A stretch of 64,000 nucleotides of DNA from RUG11237 sp050874665. Its GTDB lineage: Bacteria > Bacillota > Clostridia > Lachnospirales > Lachnospiraceae. Under the pieces are notes generated by a model, which worked only from the letters and a program-made list of their open reading frames with translations, was not told the origin of the DNA and did no database searches. Location: positions 186,001-250,000 of the forward strand of contig JBNMLC010000002.1 of NCBI GenBank assembly GCA_050874665.1, given 5' to 3'. How positions within the stretch are numbered: the stretch's first letter is position 1; every line of letters starts with the position of its first letter. Position numbers and translations under genes: made by a program. This document shows positions 1-8,652 of this stretch, in pieces.

Positions 1-1119
1 TATTTTTATGATTTCAATCGTGCAGCAGATGATATAACAAAATCTGTTTTACGGGATGAAGGATTGTTGCAAGACGATACTAAAAAGGAAGTAAAACGAA
101 GAAAGGACGAAAATAATAAGTTATTAAAAGAAAACCAAATACTATTAAAGGAAATTAAGAAAACTAAAGAAATATTATTATCGAAAGCAGTTGTGATTGG
201 TGATGAGGTAAATATTTCACAGAAAGTATATGATAAAGCAATTGAAACTTTGGATTCCGTAGATACTCAAATTCAAATAACACAAGAAGAACTTGGAAAA
301 ACAAAAGAGGTGTTGGATACGGCAGAGGCAGGACTTAAAGAAATACAGATAGAAGCATTTAATAATTATAAGTTAATGGCTAATGGTTTAATAACAGAAA
401 CCATGACTCATGAGTTGCATTCAATAATTAATGATCCTAACATGCATAATATTGAAAGTGATTTTGAGGTGTTAAAGGAATTTCTTTACGATACAAATAT
501 AAAGCTGTATAACAATAATTTATTACCAATAAAAGATCAAAGCGATTTATTGTTGGGAAAAGTTGAAGATGTAGCAGATTTATATAATTTCTTGGAAAAA
601 ACTTTTATCAAAAAAAATAATTATGATGAATATGCATGTGAAAGTGTTGGAGACGTAGTGGGAGAAATTGAAAGAAAATTAAAAAAAGAACTTTCAAAGA
701 ACAAAATTATTATTAGACAGGAAAATTTGAAAGCACTGTGGTATATGCCTAAGGGTGTTCTGTTACATGTGCTGTATAATCTCTTTACAAATTCAATATA
801 TTGGATTGATATAAGAGAAAAAAGAGCACTGAAGGAAAAAAATTATTATATTCCAAATAATGAAATAGTTGTTGAACAGAAAACAGATACAAATATTTGG
901 GTATATGATTCGGGATTGGGTGTATTAAAAAAAATGGAATATATCTTATTTGAAGCATTGCAGTCCGGAAAAGAGAATGACGGAAGAGGCATGGGCCTGT
1001 ATATTGTAAAAAAGTTGTTGAAGTCTTTTAATGCAGATATCGAATTATTAGAGGAAACTAATGAATGGGGTAATAGATATATTTTTTCTATTACAGTTCC
1101 AAGAGATTGCGTTAGATAA
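1..1119 (+). CDS. Histidine-kinase-like ATPase (5' end outside window)
   Basis: The reading frame is open from base 1, so the N-terminus lies outside the window; 372 residues are visible. A long helical, probably coiled-coil stretch is followed by an H-box-like motif (MTHELHSIIND, candidate phospho-His codon at 409-411). A GHKL/HATPase domain follows, with an N box (NLFTNSIYW), a G1 box (DSGLG) and a G2 box (GRGMGLYIVKKLL). This is the layout of a sensor kinase or of the Hsp90-like ATPases found in prokaryotic conflict systems. No membrane segment is visible. The next gene starts 11 bp downstream and carries a receiver-like domain, so the two probably form a cytosolic phosphorelay-like pair. 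ATPase fold is secure; function and signal are unknown. Confidence 0.75.
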   Translation, partial: YFYDFNRAADDITKSVLRDEGLLQDDTKKEVKRRKDENNKLLKENQILLKEIKKTKEILLSKAVVIGDEVNISQKVYDKAIETLDSVDTQIQITQEELGKTKEVLDTAEAGLKEIQIEAFNNYKLMANGLITETMTHELHSIINDPNMHNIESDFEVLKEFLYDTNIKLYNNNLLPIKDQSDLLLGKVEDVADLYNFLEKTFIKKNNYDEYACESVGDVVGEIERKLKKELSKNKIIIRQENLKALWYMPKGVLLHVLYNLFTNSIYWIDIREKRALKEKNYYIPNNEIVVEQKTDTNIWVYDSGLGVLKKMEYILFEALQSGKENDGRGMGLYIVKKLLKSFNADIELLEETNEWGNRYIFSITVPRDCVR

Positions 1120-1130
1120 GGAGAGGTTTT

Positions 1131-3197
1131 ATGGAACATGTTGCATTTAATGAATTCTATTCGTTGATGAATATTGCTGGAATTATTATAGTTGAGGATT
1201 CAATTGAGTTTGATTTGTCAAGAAAGGCGGTCATGTATGATTGCTTAATGTTGACAGATAACGAAAAAGAAAATTTAGTGACAAATATTTCTGATGAACG
1301 GGTGAAAAGCAAACTGAAAAAGATTTTTGATGTATATTCCGAATGTAAAGATGGATTTACATGGGATATGGTTCCTAAAAGAAATGTTGAATTTTATGTA
1401 GAAAAGCAAAAACTGGATGGACTTAAGAATGCTATTGATGACGTGACAGATGACGAGGTAAAAGAAAATATCGAATTGTTTCAAAGGTTTGGCATAGGAT
1501 TGAAAATTGAGAATGCAAAAGGGTATAGAGGGCTGCTTGAGGGATCTAAAAAAGATGGAGTTAGTTTACCATTAAGGGTTTATAAAGATTTTTCAGCGCC
1601 GGATCTTAAGTGCATGGAAGAAGATTGGAGTTTGTTTTCTAAAGATAACAAATTTTTTCTTTGTGTTATTGATAATTTTATGAACGGAGAAGCAAGGGGT
1701 AAAGATATAATTGATGAATTGTATGCAAATAATCAAGCAAGGGAAAGTGGTGTATGTATTGTATTAAGTTCGCAACAAGAGGATATCACAAGAAAAACTG
1801 ATGAAATGTATGTTGGTTTTGTTAATAAATCAACAGAGAGTATTGATAATGAAATTAAAAGACATTTAATAATGAGTCAATATAAAATCATGCTTACAAT
1901 ACTTAAAAATGAAAGAATGGAGGCATTGAAAAAATCTTTTTCTTACGCAGCATCAAATATGGAAGTAGCAGTATATTTATCTTCAATGGCAAAAGAGGAA
2001 GGAATAACAAATCATGAAATTTTGAATGAATGGATTGATTTGAGAGAGCGATATTATACATATCAAGGCGGTGTTAATGAGATTAAGAGAACAATTTTGT
2101 TGTCAAGTTTGTTTGAGAGAATGAGCAATAATGCGTCTTCTAAAGAAATTGAAAGTAATGATCTTGAAGCATTTCAAAGGTTTGAGCAGTATGATTACCA
2201 TGTGAATGAATTTATGACGCCACCAATGACGGGGGATATTTTTTGCATTAAAGGTAATTATTATTTGTTATTAGGACAAGAATGTGATTTATCAATAAGG
2301 GATGGAAGGAGGAAGAATCCGGTAGCAGAATTAGTTCCTATTAAGTTGGTTAAGAACAGAGATATGGGGAATTTTAAGGAGAAATATAATTATGAAAAAT
2401 TATTATTAGGGAAATTTTTGGATGCGGACGGACAATGTTGCAATATTTCAATAGATTGTACTAAGAGAGAAATGATTGATAATGAGATTTTGGATTTGTG
2501 TGCATTTAATGATTTGGGAAAATCTGAAATATGTTTAGATCAGGAATTAAAAGTAGAGTCAAAATATTTATTGCCAATTGAATGGCAACAATACTATGAG
2601 GATTTAAAAACACGTTTGTTAAGTTTGAAGAATAAGTATGATTTGATTAAGAAGCATGAAGAAACTTTAGGATTTAATGTGGTGCAATTAGTAAATGATT
2701 TGGGGGCCAGTCATAATAATAGACTGGTATCAATTATAGATTTTTCAGTAGACGATAATATCATAAAATATGATGCAAAGAGGATTTGTAGAATTAGGAA
2801 TCATGTACTATTGATAAATAAAATGTTTTTAGAATATAGAGGAAGACAGGCGTTTAATACTATAAATATGGATATAGGGCGGAATACATTATATTCAATA
2901 GAAATGAAGGAAAGTGATGAAAGGTCTACAGGAAATTATGTGACAGTTATTTTGACAACATCGAGAAAGGAGAATGAAAATGTTAAAAGAAGGGATTGGA
3001 TAATTAATAAAGAAGATATATTAGAGTTCATAAAACAAGTAAAACCATTAGAAGCTGAAAAATATGAAAAAATACTTTATGATTTGGAGGATAATATTTT
3101 GCTTGAAAGTAACACTGGTTATATAAAAAATGCAATTAAATACATTAAACAATTGACAAACGATGAATTGTTATTGAAATTAGAATTGTTAAAGTAA
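1131..3197 (+). CDS. Receiver-like domain protein, partner of the upstream ATPase
   Basis: 688 residues, start ATG preceded by GGAGAGG. Residues about 150-240 resemble a compact response-regulator receiver: a beta strand ending in VID (Asp181), a strand ending in LSS (Ser213) and a strand ending in VNK (Lys233). The spacings of 32 and 20 residues match the Asp-Thr/Ser-Lys triad of receivers. The acidic pair normally near the first strand is not evident, so the domain may be degenerate. The roughly 430-residue C-terminal half is rich in Lys, Glu and Ile and matches no family I recognise; there is no obvious DNA-binding helix-turn-helix. Operon with the preceding kinase-like gene. I infer a signalling or conflict module; effector activity is unknown. 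Confidence 0.6.
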   Translation: MEHVAFNEFYSLMNIAGIIIVEDSIEFDLSRKAVMYDCLMLTDNEKENLVTNISDERVKSKLKKIFDVYSECKDGFTWDMVPKRNVEFYVEKQKLDGLKNAIDDVTDDEVKENIELFQRFGIGLKIENAKGYRGLLEGSKKDGVSLPLRVYKDFSAPDLKCMEEDWSLFSKDNKFFLCVIDNFMNGEARGKDIIDELYANNQARESGVCIVLSSQQEDITRKTDEMYVGFVNKSTESIDNEIKRHLIMSQYKIMLTILKNERMEALKKSFSYAASNMEVAVYLSSMAKEEGITNHEILNEWIDLRERYYTYQGGVNEIKRTILLSSLFERMSNNASSKEIESNDLEAFQRFEQYDYHVNEFMTPPMTGDIFCIKGNYYLLLGQECDLSIRDGRRKNPVAELVPIKLVKNRDMGNFKEKYNYEKLLLGKFLDADGQCCNISIDCTKREMIDNEILDLCAFNDLGKSEICLDQELKVESKYLLPIEWQQYYEDLKTRLLSLKNKYDLIKKHEETLGFNVVQLVNDLGASHNNRLVSIIDFSVDDNIIKYDAKRICRIRNHVLLINKMFLEYRGRQAFNTINMDIGRNTLYSIEMKESDERSTGNYVTVILTTSRKENENVKRRDWIINKEDILEFIKQVKPLEAEKYEKILYDLEDNILLESNTGYIKNAIKYIKQLTNDELLLKLELLK

Positions 3198-3425
3198 TAT
3201 GGATGATTGTCAATCGATATTTGCAATAATAAAATGGTAATGCAATCACTTGAAAAGAGCTTATGAAACATTTGAATCATGGTATCACAATCTTTTTCTT
3301 GCAGAAATATTGGTTGAAGTTTATATTTTTATAGGTGGACAAGCAAACCGACAGAATATTATTCTGTGAATAGTAAAACAAACCTGCAAGCCATCGGAAC
3401 TACACACAATAATGAAAAAATGCAA

Positions 3426-3443
3426 TGGTACTGGATTGGTACT
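3426..3443 (+). repeat. Tandem heptamer pair TGGTACT, 11-bp period
   Basis: TGGTACT occurs at 3426-3432 and again at 3437-3443. The 11-bp period, one helical turn, recurs with other heptamers at 3620, 12612, 12804, 23393 and 27900. Such pairs are typical of arm-type sites of Gram-positive integrative-element integrases; binding is inferred. Confidence 0.5.
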
Positions 3444-3567
3444 AAAAATATGTGAAACGAAAAATAATGTGTGGAAATGATGCGAGTTATCAATACAAAA
3501 CAGTATAGATAATTGTGTTAGAATAACCTGAATCAAACCAGACTCTGCGAGTTTGAGTAGTAAACAG

Positions 3568-3637
3568 AAAGCCGGAAAGCCGCATAAATAGCGGACTTGC
3601 CGACTTTTGATGTGAGACGTGATACCTTTTTGATACC
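3568..3637. repeat. Hairpin plus TGATACC heptamer pair (attachment region)
   Basis: Arms AAAGCCGGAAAGCCGC (3568-3583) and GCGGACTTGCCGACTTT (3591-3607) pair around ATAAATA. TGATACC follows at 3620-3626 and 3631-3637. Read on the minus strand this lies just past the stop of the recombinase-like gene (3667), the usual place for an integrase's own attachment site. The hairpin resembles those at 12753 and 28042. Confidence 0.5.
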
Positions 3638-3666
3638 TATATGGAACATGATAATAGATTTTTTGC

Positions 3667-4629
3667 TTATAACTTATAAAAGTAGTCAATACTGGATAAT
3701 CGCATATTCATATATTTGTTCATTTTATTTTCTTCAGATTCAATATCGCTACTCATACAACCTCTGATAATATCGCTTTTAGCCTCTGTAAGTTTTTCTA
3801 TTTCAGCAATACTTATACCTGCTTTTAAAAGATTGCTAATACCAAATTTGGTGATACCAGTCGTGTCCTGTCTTAGAATAACTACAGAAAGAAAGTCTAC
3901 AATATTTGAGTTTGGAGATGTTCCTTTCCATTGGTTTCCATTTTGGCTACAAAAAAGAAAATCTGATGGTTTGTCCAAAGTTGATTGACGTATTTCGTTA
4001 TATATTTGGAATTGATTGCTAAGATTAATTGGCAATCTAATTGTATAGCCATTTATTTTTAAGGTATTAATTTTGATGTTCAAATCATAATATTTTAATT
4101 TTCTAATAACGCTATATTTTGCTCCAGTTAAAATAATTAATTTAATAGCTAACATACCACATATTTTTGAAAAAGATAATTTTTCTTTAGTAGAAGAATA
4201 TCTATCAAAATATTCATCTATTGTAGTAATCAAGTCATTTATTTCGTTATTGTTACAGGCAACTTTGGGTTCTTTAGAACTAAGTTTTAAATTATTCCTT
4301 ATATAGTTCCCGATTTGATAATAATATGAATCTTCATCTAATCTATACATATTTATATGATTAAGTAAATCATTGTTAGTAAACCAGTTTTGCTGATTAG
4401 CATATCGGTAAAACTGAGCAATTGCAATTGCATATTTTGAAGCAATAGATTTAGAGGTATAGCCATTGTTGGCAATATTATACTCTATGCTTTCTATGAT
4501 ATGTTCAGTTCTGATACCGCCTAGTAATTTTGTGCTTATAACAGAAGAATCAGACTGTAAATAGCTTTTAAAGTTTTTAAGTTCTGCAATATATGTGCCA
4601 AATTCCTCAATCATATTATCAAATTCCAT
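3667..4629 (-). CDS. Degenerate tyrosine-recombinase-fold protein
   Basis: 320 residues from ATG at 4629, chosen because a GGAGG site lies directly upstream; the frame is open further upstream but that part overlaps the XRE gene. The C-terminal half follows the tyrosine recombinase pattern. The box normally reading TGLRxxEL is TGAKYSVIRKL (residues 168-178), and the HxLRH box is KFGISNLLKAG (about 261-271). The catalytic Arg, His and second Arg are therefore replaced, and the protein is probably not an active integrase. It may be a DNA-binding accessory or a decayed enzyme. Attachment-like repeats lie 30-240 bp beyond its stop. Confidence 0.6.
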   Translation of the reverse strand: MEFDNMIEEFGTYIAELKNFKSYLQSDSSVISTKLLGGIRTEHIIESIEYNIANNGYTSKSIASKYAIAIAQFYRYANQQNWFTNNDLLNHINMYRLDEDSYYYQIGNYIRNNLKLSSKEPKVACNNNEINDLITTIDEYFDRYSSTKEKLSFSKICGMLAIKLIILTGAKYSVIRKLKYYDLNIKINTLKINGYTIRLPINLSNQFQIYNEIRQSTLDKPSDFLFCSQNGNQWKGTSPNSNIVDFLSVVILRQDTTGITKFGISNLLKAGISIAEIEKLTEAKSDIIRGCMSSDIESEENKMNKYMNMRLSSIDYFYKL

Positions 4630-4645
4630 AATTATTCCTCCTGCG

Positions 4646-5218
4646 TTATTTTCTCCATTGGTAACTACATTTTTTATTATCTTTTCCATTATAATCAACT
4701 TTACTGCTCGTAGCAGGCCAGTTAATTTTCCACTCGAAATACTCGTCCTCGGAAATCTCTCCATTCTTCAGCTGCTCTTTTCGCAGACACCACTCTCGCA
4801 TGAAATCATTGACCAAACCGTACTCTAGCCACATACCTACTGGAGCATGAGCAGGCCAGTCGTCATTGTCATAGTAACGCACCGATTTATCATCAGAAGC
4901 GTTGCATTTGCCGGGATTGCGGACAAGTTGAAATAAATGGATTATGCTGCGGTCATCTTCATCAAGCCAAAGGAATGTAAGCATAATATCCTCAGCACAA
5001 CCGGGAGTGACACCAATAAAATGAATATAATTGACGTTTAATATCTTTGCCATTTCCATTAAAGTGTTATTTTTTGGAACACGATAGCCGGATTCATACT
5101 GTGCAATACGAACATCAGCATTGCGTTCCTCATATCCCAATTTCAAACCTAGTTCACGCTGCGTTAAGCCCCGGAACGTGCGTATTCTCTTTATCCGTTC
5201 TCCTAATATCATAGTCAT
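4646..5218 (-). CDS. XRE-family transcriptional regulator (element A)
   Basis: 190 residues; ATG at 5218 with AAAGGA about five bases upstream. Residues about 5-60 form a Cro/C1-type helix-turn-helix (LGERIKRIRTFRGLTQRELG through VPKNNTLMEMAKILNV). The C-terminal part is acidic and Trp-rich with no enzyme motif. Equivalent leftward XRE genes stand in front of xis in elements B (15667-16200) and C (25222-26175), so this is the likely repressor of the xis-int promoter. Its reading frame ends just before the start of the recombinase-like gene, with which it may be cotranscribed. Confidence 0.8.
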   Translation of the reverse strand: MTMILGERIKRIRTFRGLTQRELGLKLGYEERNADVRIAQYESGYRVPKNNTLMEMAKILNVNYIHFIGVTPGCAEDIMLTFLWLDEDDRSIIHLFQLVRNPGKCNASDDKSVRYYDNDDWPAHAPVGMWLEYGLVNDFMREWCLRKEQLKNGEISEDEYFEWKINWPATSSKVDYNGKDNKKCSYQWRK

Positions 5219-5233
5219 GTGTCCTTTCTTTAA

Positions 5234-5707
5234 TTACAGGTGGTACACCATAATATATTCTTCCCCATTCTCCCTTACAATTTCAAAACCAATCTTCAAA
5301 TACATCTTTGCTGCATAATTGGCTTTTTGAACAGAAAGAGAAACCCGGTTGTACCCATATGATTTAAGCAGAGTAAGAATTTCTTTCATCATGGCTGTTC
5401 CAATGCCCAAGCCCCGATATTCTTTATAAAGAGAGATTGCCAAAGAGGGCGTTTCATCATCTATATGTCCGTAATCGTTCATAATGCGAACCCAAACAGC
5501 CCCGACAATCTTACAGTCAACCTCTGCCACTAATCCCAAATCATCATTTAATTTCCCGAAATGCTCAACATAAATCTGCAATTCGGGAGATGCAATAATG
5601 GTTTTAGGTGGAGGTTCCACACCATCTGGAATAAAGATTGCTTCATATAGAAAATTATCCAGTAATGGATATTCCTGTTTTTGTATTTTTCGTATTCTTA
5701 CGTTCAT
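5234..5707 (-). CDS. GNAT-family N-acetyltransferase
   Basis: 157 residues from ATG at 5707, preceded by GGGAGG; the frame is open upstream but has no ribosome site. The acetyl-CoA-binding motif A is clear (YRGLGIGTAMMKEIL), followed by the typical NRVSLSVQKANYAAKMYLKIGF strand-helix segment. Substrate unknown. It lies upstream of and on the same strand as the XRE gene (15 bp apart), suggesting a two- or three-gene leftward operon of element A. This gene has no counterpart in elements B or C, so it is probably cargo. Confidence 0.8.
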   Translation of the reverse strand: MNVRIRKIQKQEYPLLDNFLYEAIFIPDGVEPPPKTIIASPELQIYVEHFGKLNDDLGLVAEVDCKIVGAVWVRIMNDYGHIDDETPSLAISLYKEYRGLGIGTAMMKEILTLLKSYGYNRVSLSVQKANYAAKMYLKIGFEIVRENGEEYIMVYHL

Positions 5708-5825
5708 GGCTTGCCTCCCAATTCTGTATTCTCCATATATTCTAGCATAATTCAAATAATACAACAACAAAAACTTATCACAAATGCTAAATTTAATAAA
5801 AAAGATAAGTTTAACAAATAAGTTA

Positions 5826-5854
5826 TTGACAATAACAGAAATGTTAAGTATAAT
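5826..5854 (+). promoter_or_regulatory. Consensus sigma-A promoter of element A xis-int, with operator half-sites
   Basis: TTGACA (5826-5831), a 17-bp spacer and TATAAT (5849-5854) form a perfect consensus promoter. TTAACAAAT (5811-5819), ATGTTAA (5841-5847) and CTTAACAAA (5867-5875) surround it. The full dyad TTAACAAATGTTAA recurs in the palindrome at 10701-10747. I infer control by the divergent XRE repressor. Confidence 0.7.
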
Positions 5855-5901
5855 ACAAATACGGAACTTAACAAAAAAGCTAAATAAAAGGAGGGCATTG
5901 A

Positions 5902-6093
5902 ATGAACAATGAATTATTTGTAACTGCCGGGGAAGTAGCGCAGGAGTTGGGTGTTTCCAGACCATTTGCTTACAAATTAGTACGACAGATGAATGAGGAA
6001 CTAGAAGAAAAAGGTTTTATCACAATCGCCGGACGTGTCAGCAGAAAATATTATGAAGAAAAATTTTACGGCATGGCGCGGACAGCGAACTAA
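5902..6093 (+). CDS. xis: Excisionase-like helix-turn-helix protein (element A)
   Basis: 63 residues with GGAGG upstream. A winged helix-turn-helix pattern of the MerR/excisionase type is visible: TAGEVAQELGVSRPFAYKLVRQMN, then a basic wing and the C-terminal YYEEKFYG shared with the element B copy at 16366. It is followed after 12 bp by the integrase, as in Tn916-like modules. The likely role is directing Int toward excision and perhaps controlling the divergent promoter. Family assignment is good; activity is inferred. Confidence 0.75.
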   Translation: MNNELFVTAGEVAQELGVSRPFAYKLVRQMNEELEEKGFITIAGRVSRKYYEEKFYGMARTAN

Positions 6094-6105
6094 GGAGAGT
6101 TGATT

Positions 6106-7158
6106 ATGGCGGCATATAAAGATGAACAGCGTGGAACATGGTATGTATCGTTCCATTATTATGACTGGACGGGCAAGAACTGTCGGAAAGTCAAGAGGGG
6201 GTTTAAGACCAAAAGAGAAGCTACGGAGTGGGAACATCATTTCCGCATGAAAGAAGCGGCTGATTTGGATATGACTTTCGGAGAATTTGTGCAGGCATAC
6301 ACAAGGGATATGAAGCCGAAGCTGAAGCGCAATACTTGGCTGACAAAGAAGCATATCTTACGCACAAAATTGTTACCGTACTTTGAGAATAAGAAAATGT
6401 GCGATATTCGTGCGAAAGATATTATTCAATGGCAGAATAAGCAGATTTCCTATCGTGATGAAAAAGGAAAATCATATGCCCCGACTTATTTGAAAACTTT
6501 GCAATCTGAATTGAGCGCATTATTTAACCATGCGGTACGGTTCTACGAATTAAAGAGCAATCCTGTTGTTAAAGCCGGGCCGCTTGGAAAAGGGAAAGCG
6601 GAGGAGATGCTTTTTTGGACGAAAGAAGAATATCTGAAATTTATCGAAGCAGTAAAAGACAAGCCATATTCCTATCAAGCATTTCAAATTTTATACTGGT
6701 GTGGCTTGCGTGTTGGCGAACTTTTAGCACTCACGCCGCAGAATATTGATTTTGATAACAAGGTCATTCGTATAACAAAATCTTATCAGCGGTTAGAGGG
6801 AAAAGATGTGATAACAGACCCGAAGACACCGAAAAGCAAGCGCAATGTCAGTATGCCGGACTTTTTGTGTGAGGAATTAAAAGAGTATATTGGTAGAATG
6901 TACGGGATTCTTCCGAATGACCGTATCTTTCATCTGACAAAAAGTTTCCTACACCATGAAATGACGAGAGGGGCAGGAAAAGCAGGAGTAAAGCGCATTA
7001 GAATCCACGATTTAAGACATTCTCATATTTCGTTGTTAATCAGTATGGGATTTTCGGCGGTATCAGTCGGAAACAGGGTAGGGCATGAAAGTGTAGATAT
7101 TACGTTTCGATATGCTCATATGTTCCCGACAGAACAGATACAAATGGCAGAGTGTTGA
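6106..7158 (+). CDS. int: Tyrosine recombinase / integrase (element A)
   Basis: 350 residues from ATG at 6106 (AAGGAG upstream). Residues 1-60 form an arm-type DNA-binding domain, 60-160 the SAM-like core-binding domain, and the rest the catalytic domain. All catalytic residues are present: Arg202 (GLRVGELLAL), Lys in the beta hairpin, His301 and Arg304 (HDLRHSH), His327 (GHESVD) and Tyr336 (RYAHMF). The C-terminus ends at MAEC-stop. Restoring one base near 7150 would extend it to a LNAEFKEGTEE tail overlapping the next start, so a small 3' frameshift is likely. The catalytic core should still be complete. Closest relative in the window is 16576-17637. Confidence 0.9.
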   Translation: MAAYKDEQRGTWYVSFHYYDWTGKNCRKVKRGFKTKREATEWEHHFRMKEAADLDMTFGEFVQAYTRDMKPKLKRNTWLTKKHILRTKLLPYFENKKMCDIRAKDIIQWQNKQISYRDEKGKSYAPTYLKTLQSELSALFNHAVRFYELKSNPVVKAGPLGKGKAEEMLFWTKEEYLKFIEAVKDKPYSYQAFQILYWCGLRVGELLALTPQNIDFDNKVIRITKSYQRLEGKDVITDPKTPKSKRNVSMPDFLCEELKEYIGRMYGILPNDRIFHLTKSFLHHEMTRGAGKAGVKRIRIHDLRHSHISLLISMGFSAVSVGNRVGHESVDITFRYAHMFPTEQIQMAEC

Positions 7159-7186
7159 ACGCAGAGTTTAAGGAGGGTACAGAAGA

Positions 7187-7576
7187 ATGAGCGGAACACA
7201 CAAATATCCAACAATCAGTTTTCGCATTTCGCCTAGAGAACGAGAAAAAATCGAAGCAAAGATTTTTGTAAGTGGCATGAAAAAGAAAGATTATTTTGTG
7301 CGTTCCTGTATTTACAATCGTGTATGTGTGGTGGGCAAGAAAGAAACGGTATATCAGATTGTGGAAAAATTACAGGAAATGCAGAGCCATATGGAAAAAC
7401 TGGCAGAGCAGATAAAAAGCAAGAAGCTGGAGGTCGCTACCGAAGAAATCAGAGAATTACAGACATCTTATGAGGATATGTTGAAAGCAATTCTTTGGAT
7501 GTTGAACGGAGCAAAATATCTGTGGCAAGACAATACCAACGGAGAAGAAAAAAGCCCAGACAGCGGCAACTGTTAG
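7187..7576 (+). CDS. MobC-like plasmid mobilization / relaxosome protein (element A)
   Basis: 129 residues with AAGGAGGG upstream. The N-terminus (TISFRISPREREKIEAKI, then KKDYFVRSCIYN) has the ribbon-helix-helix-like pattern of MobC/MobA-accessory proteins. It continues into a helical region predicted to form a coiled coil. Closely matches 17634-18023 of element B, including the C-terminal KSPDxGNC. Likely binds the transfer origin and assists the downstream MobV relaxase. Intact here although repA and mobV downstream are broken. Confidence 0.75.
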   Translation: MSGTHKYPTISFRISPREREKIEAKIFVSGMKKKDYFVRSCIYNRVCVVGKKETVYQIVEKLQEMQSHMEKLAEQIKSKKLEVATEEIRELQTSYEDMLKAILWMLNGAKYLWQDNTNGEEKSPDSGNC

Positions 7577-7663
7577 GGCTGTGATAACTGGAAAACTCTG
7601 TTATCAGTATTACACAATACAAGTATAGCAGAGGTTTCTTCCAGTGACAACGATTTTTCAGAA

Positions 7664-8652
7664 ATGGAGAGTATTATAGAAGAAACAAAAACAGAATTGA
7701 AGCTGATTAAGTTGTCGGAGATTCAGTCGCAGGAAGTTTCCTGGCTGTGGTTTCCCTTTATTCCCTATGGCAAGCTGACTATTGTTCAAGGCGATCCGGG
7801 CGACGGAAAGACAACCTTTATACTTAATATAGCGGCGAAGCTGTCTAAGGGAGAAAGTTTAGATAGTGGAATGAATTTTACAGAGCCCTTGAATGTAATC
7901 TATCAGAGTGCGGAGGACGGTCTTGCCGATACAGTAAAGCCCGGTTAGAACAGGCAGGGGCAGACTGTGAGAAAATTTCGGTCATTGATGAAAAGATAAA
8001 ATCCCTTTCCATGATAGATGAACGGTTGGAAGAAGCTGTTATAAAGACAGGAGCAAAGCTGTTGATTTTAGACCCGCTACAAGCCTATTTGGGCAGAGGC
8101 ATGGATATGAACCGGGCGAATGAAGCAAGGGATATGACAAAGAAATTAGCGGCATTAGCAGGGAAATACCAATGCGCCATTGTGCTTGTTGGGCATATGA
8201 ATAAAGCGGCAGGAAATAAGGCGGCGTACCGGGGAATGGGTTCTATTGACTTCTTTGCAGTCGCAAGAAGCGTTCTCTTAGTCGGCAGGGTTGAGGGCGA
8301 GGAAAATATAAGGGCTGTGGTACAGATTAAAAATAACCTTGCAGCGTTTGGACACCCGAAAGCATTTGTATTGTCGGAGGACGGTTTTCAATGGCTGGGG
8401 GATTATGAGGTTACCGCTGATGAAATCTTAGGCGGTATTGTCCCGAAAGTAAATAAAATGGAACAGGCGAAGCAGCTGCTTCGGGAACTGGCAGAAACAA
8501 ACAGTGCCATACAAAGTAATGAGATTTTCGGTTTTGCGGACGAACAGGGCATATCAAAACGCACACTGGAAAATGCGAAGAAAGAGTTAGGTGTCCGAGC
8601 AAAGCGGATAAACAACACATGGTATTGGGAACTAGATAAAATCAGACAGTGA
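7664..8652 (+). pseudogene. RepA-like AAA ATPase with a one-base frameshift
   Basis: Two frames together encode a RecA/RadA-fold ATPase of the RepA helicase type. A Walker A motif (GDPGDGKTTF) is in 7664-7948, and a Walker B-like strand (LLILDPLQAYLG) and GHMNKAAG are in the second frame. The intact homologue at 18131 reads on through the break (VKPRLEV). Here VKP is followed by Gly-stop because one C is missing from a C run at 7940-7942. The C-terminal domain (to 8652) is retained, unlike in element B. No convincing ribosome site precedes the ATG at 7664. It would have served element replication; the frameshift could be real, programmed slippage or a sequencing error. Confidence 0.8.

Larger units (their letters stand above)
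3198..3666. other. Gene-free junction with attachment-site-like repeats
   Basis: No coding region is supported here. The segment separates the kinase/receiver pair from the leftward recombinase-like gene. It contains two pairs of 11-bp-spaced heptamers and a hairpin (listed separately), the signature of a tyrosine-recombinase attachment region. Confidence 0.5.

Noticed and set aside
5708..5965. Longer N-terminus for the 5234-5707 acetyltransferase
   Set aside because: Overlaps the xis promoter region and the start of xis, has no ribosome site, and the hydrophobic Lys/Ile-rich translation does not fit the GNAT family.
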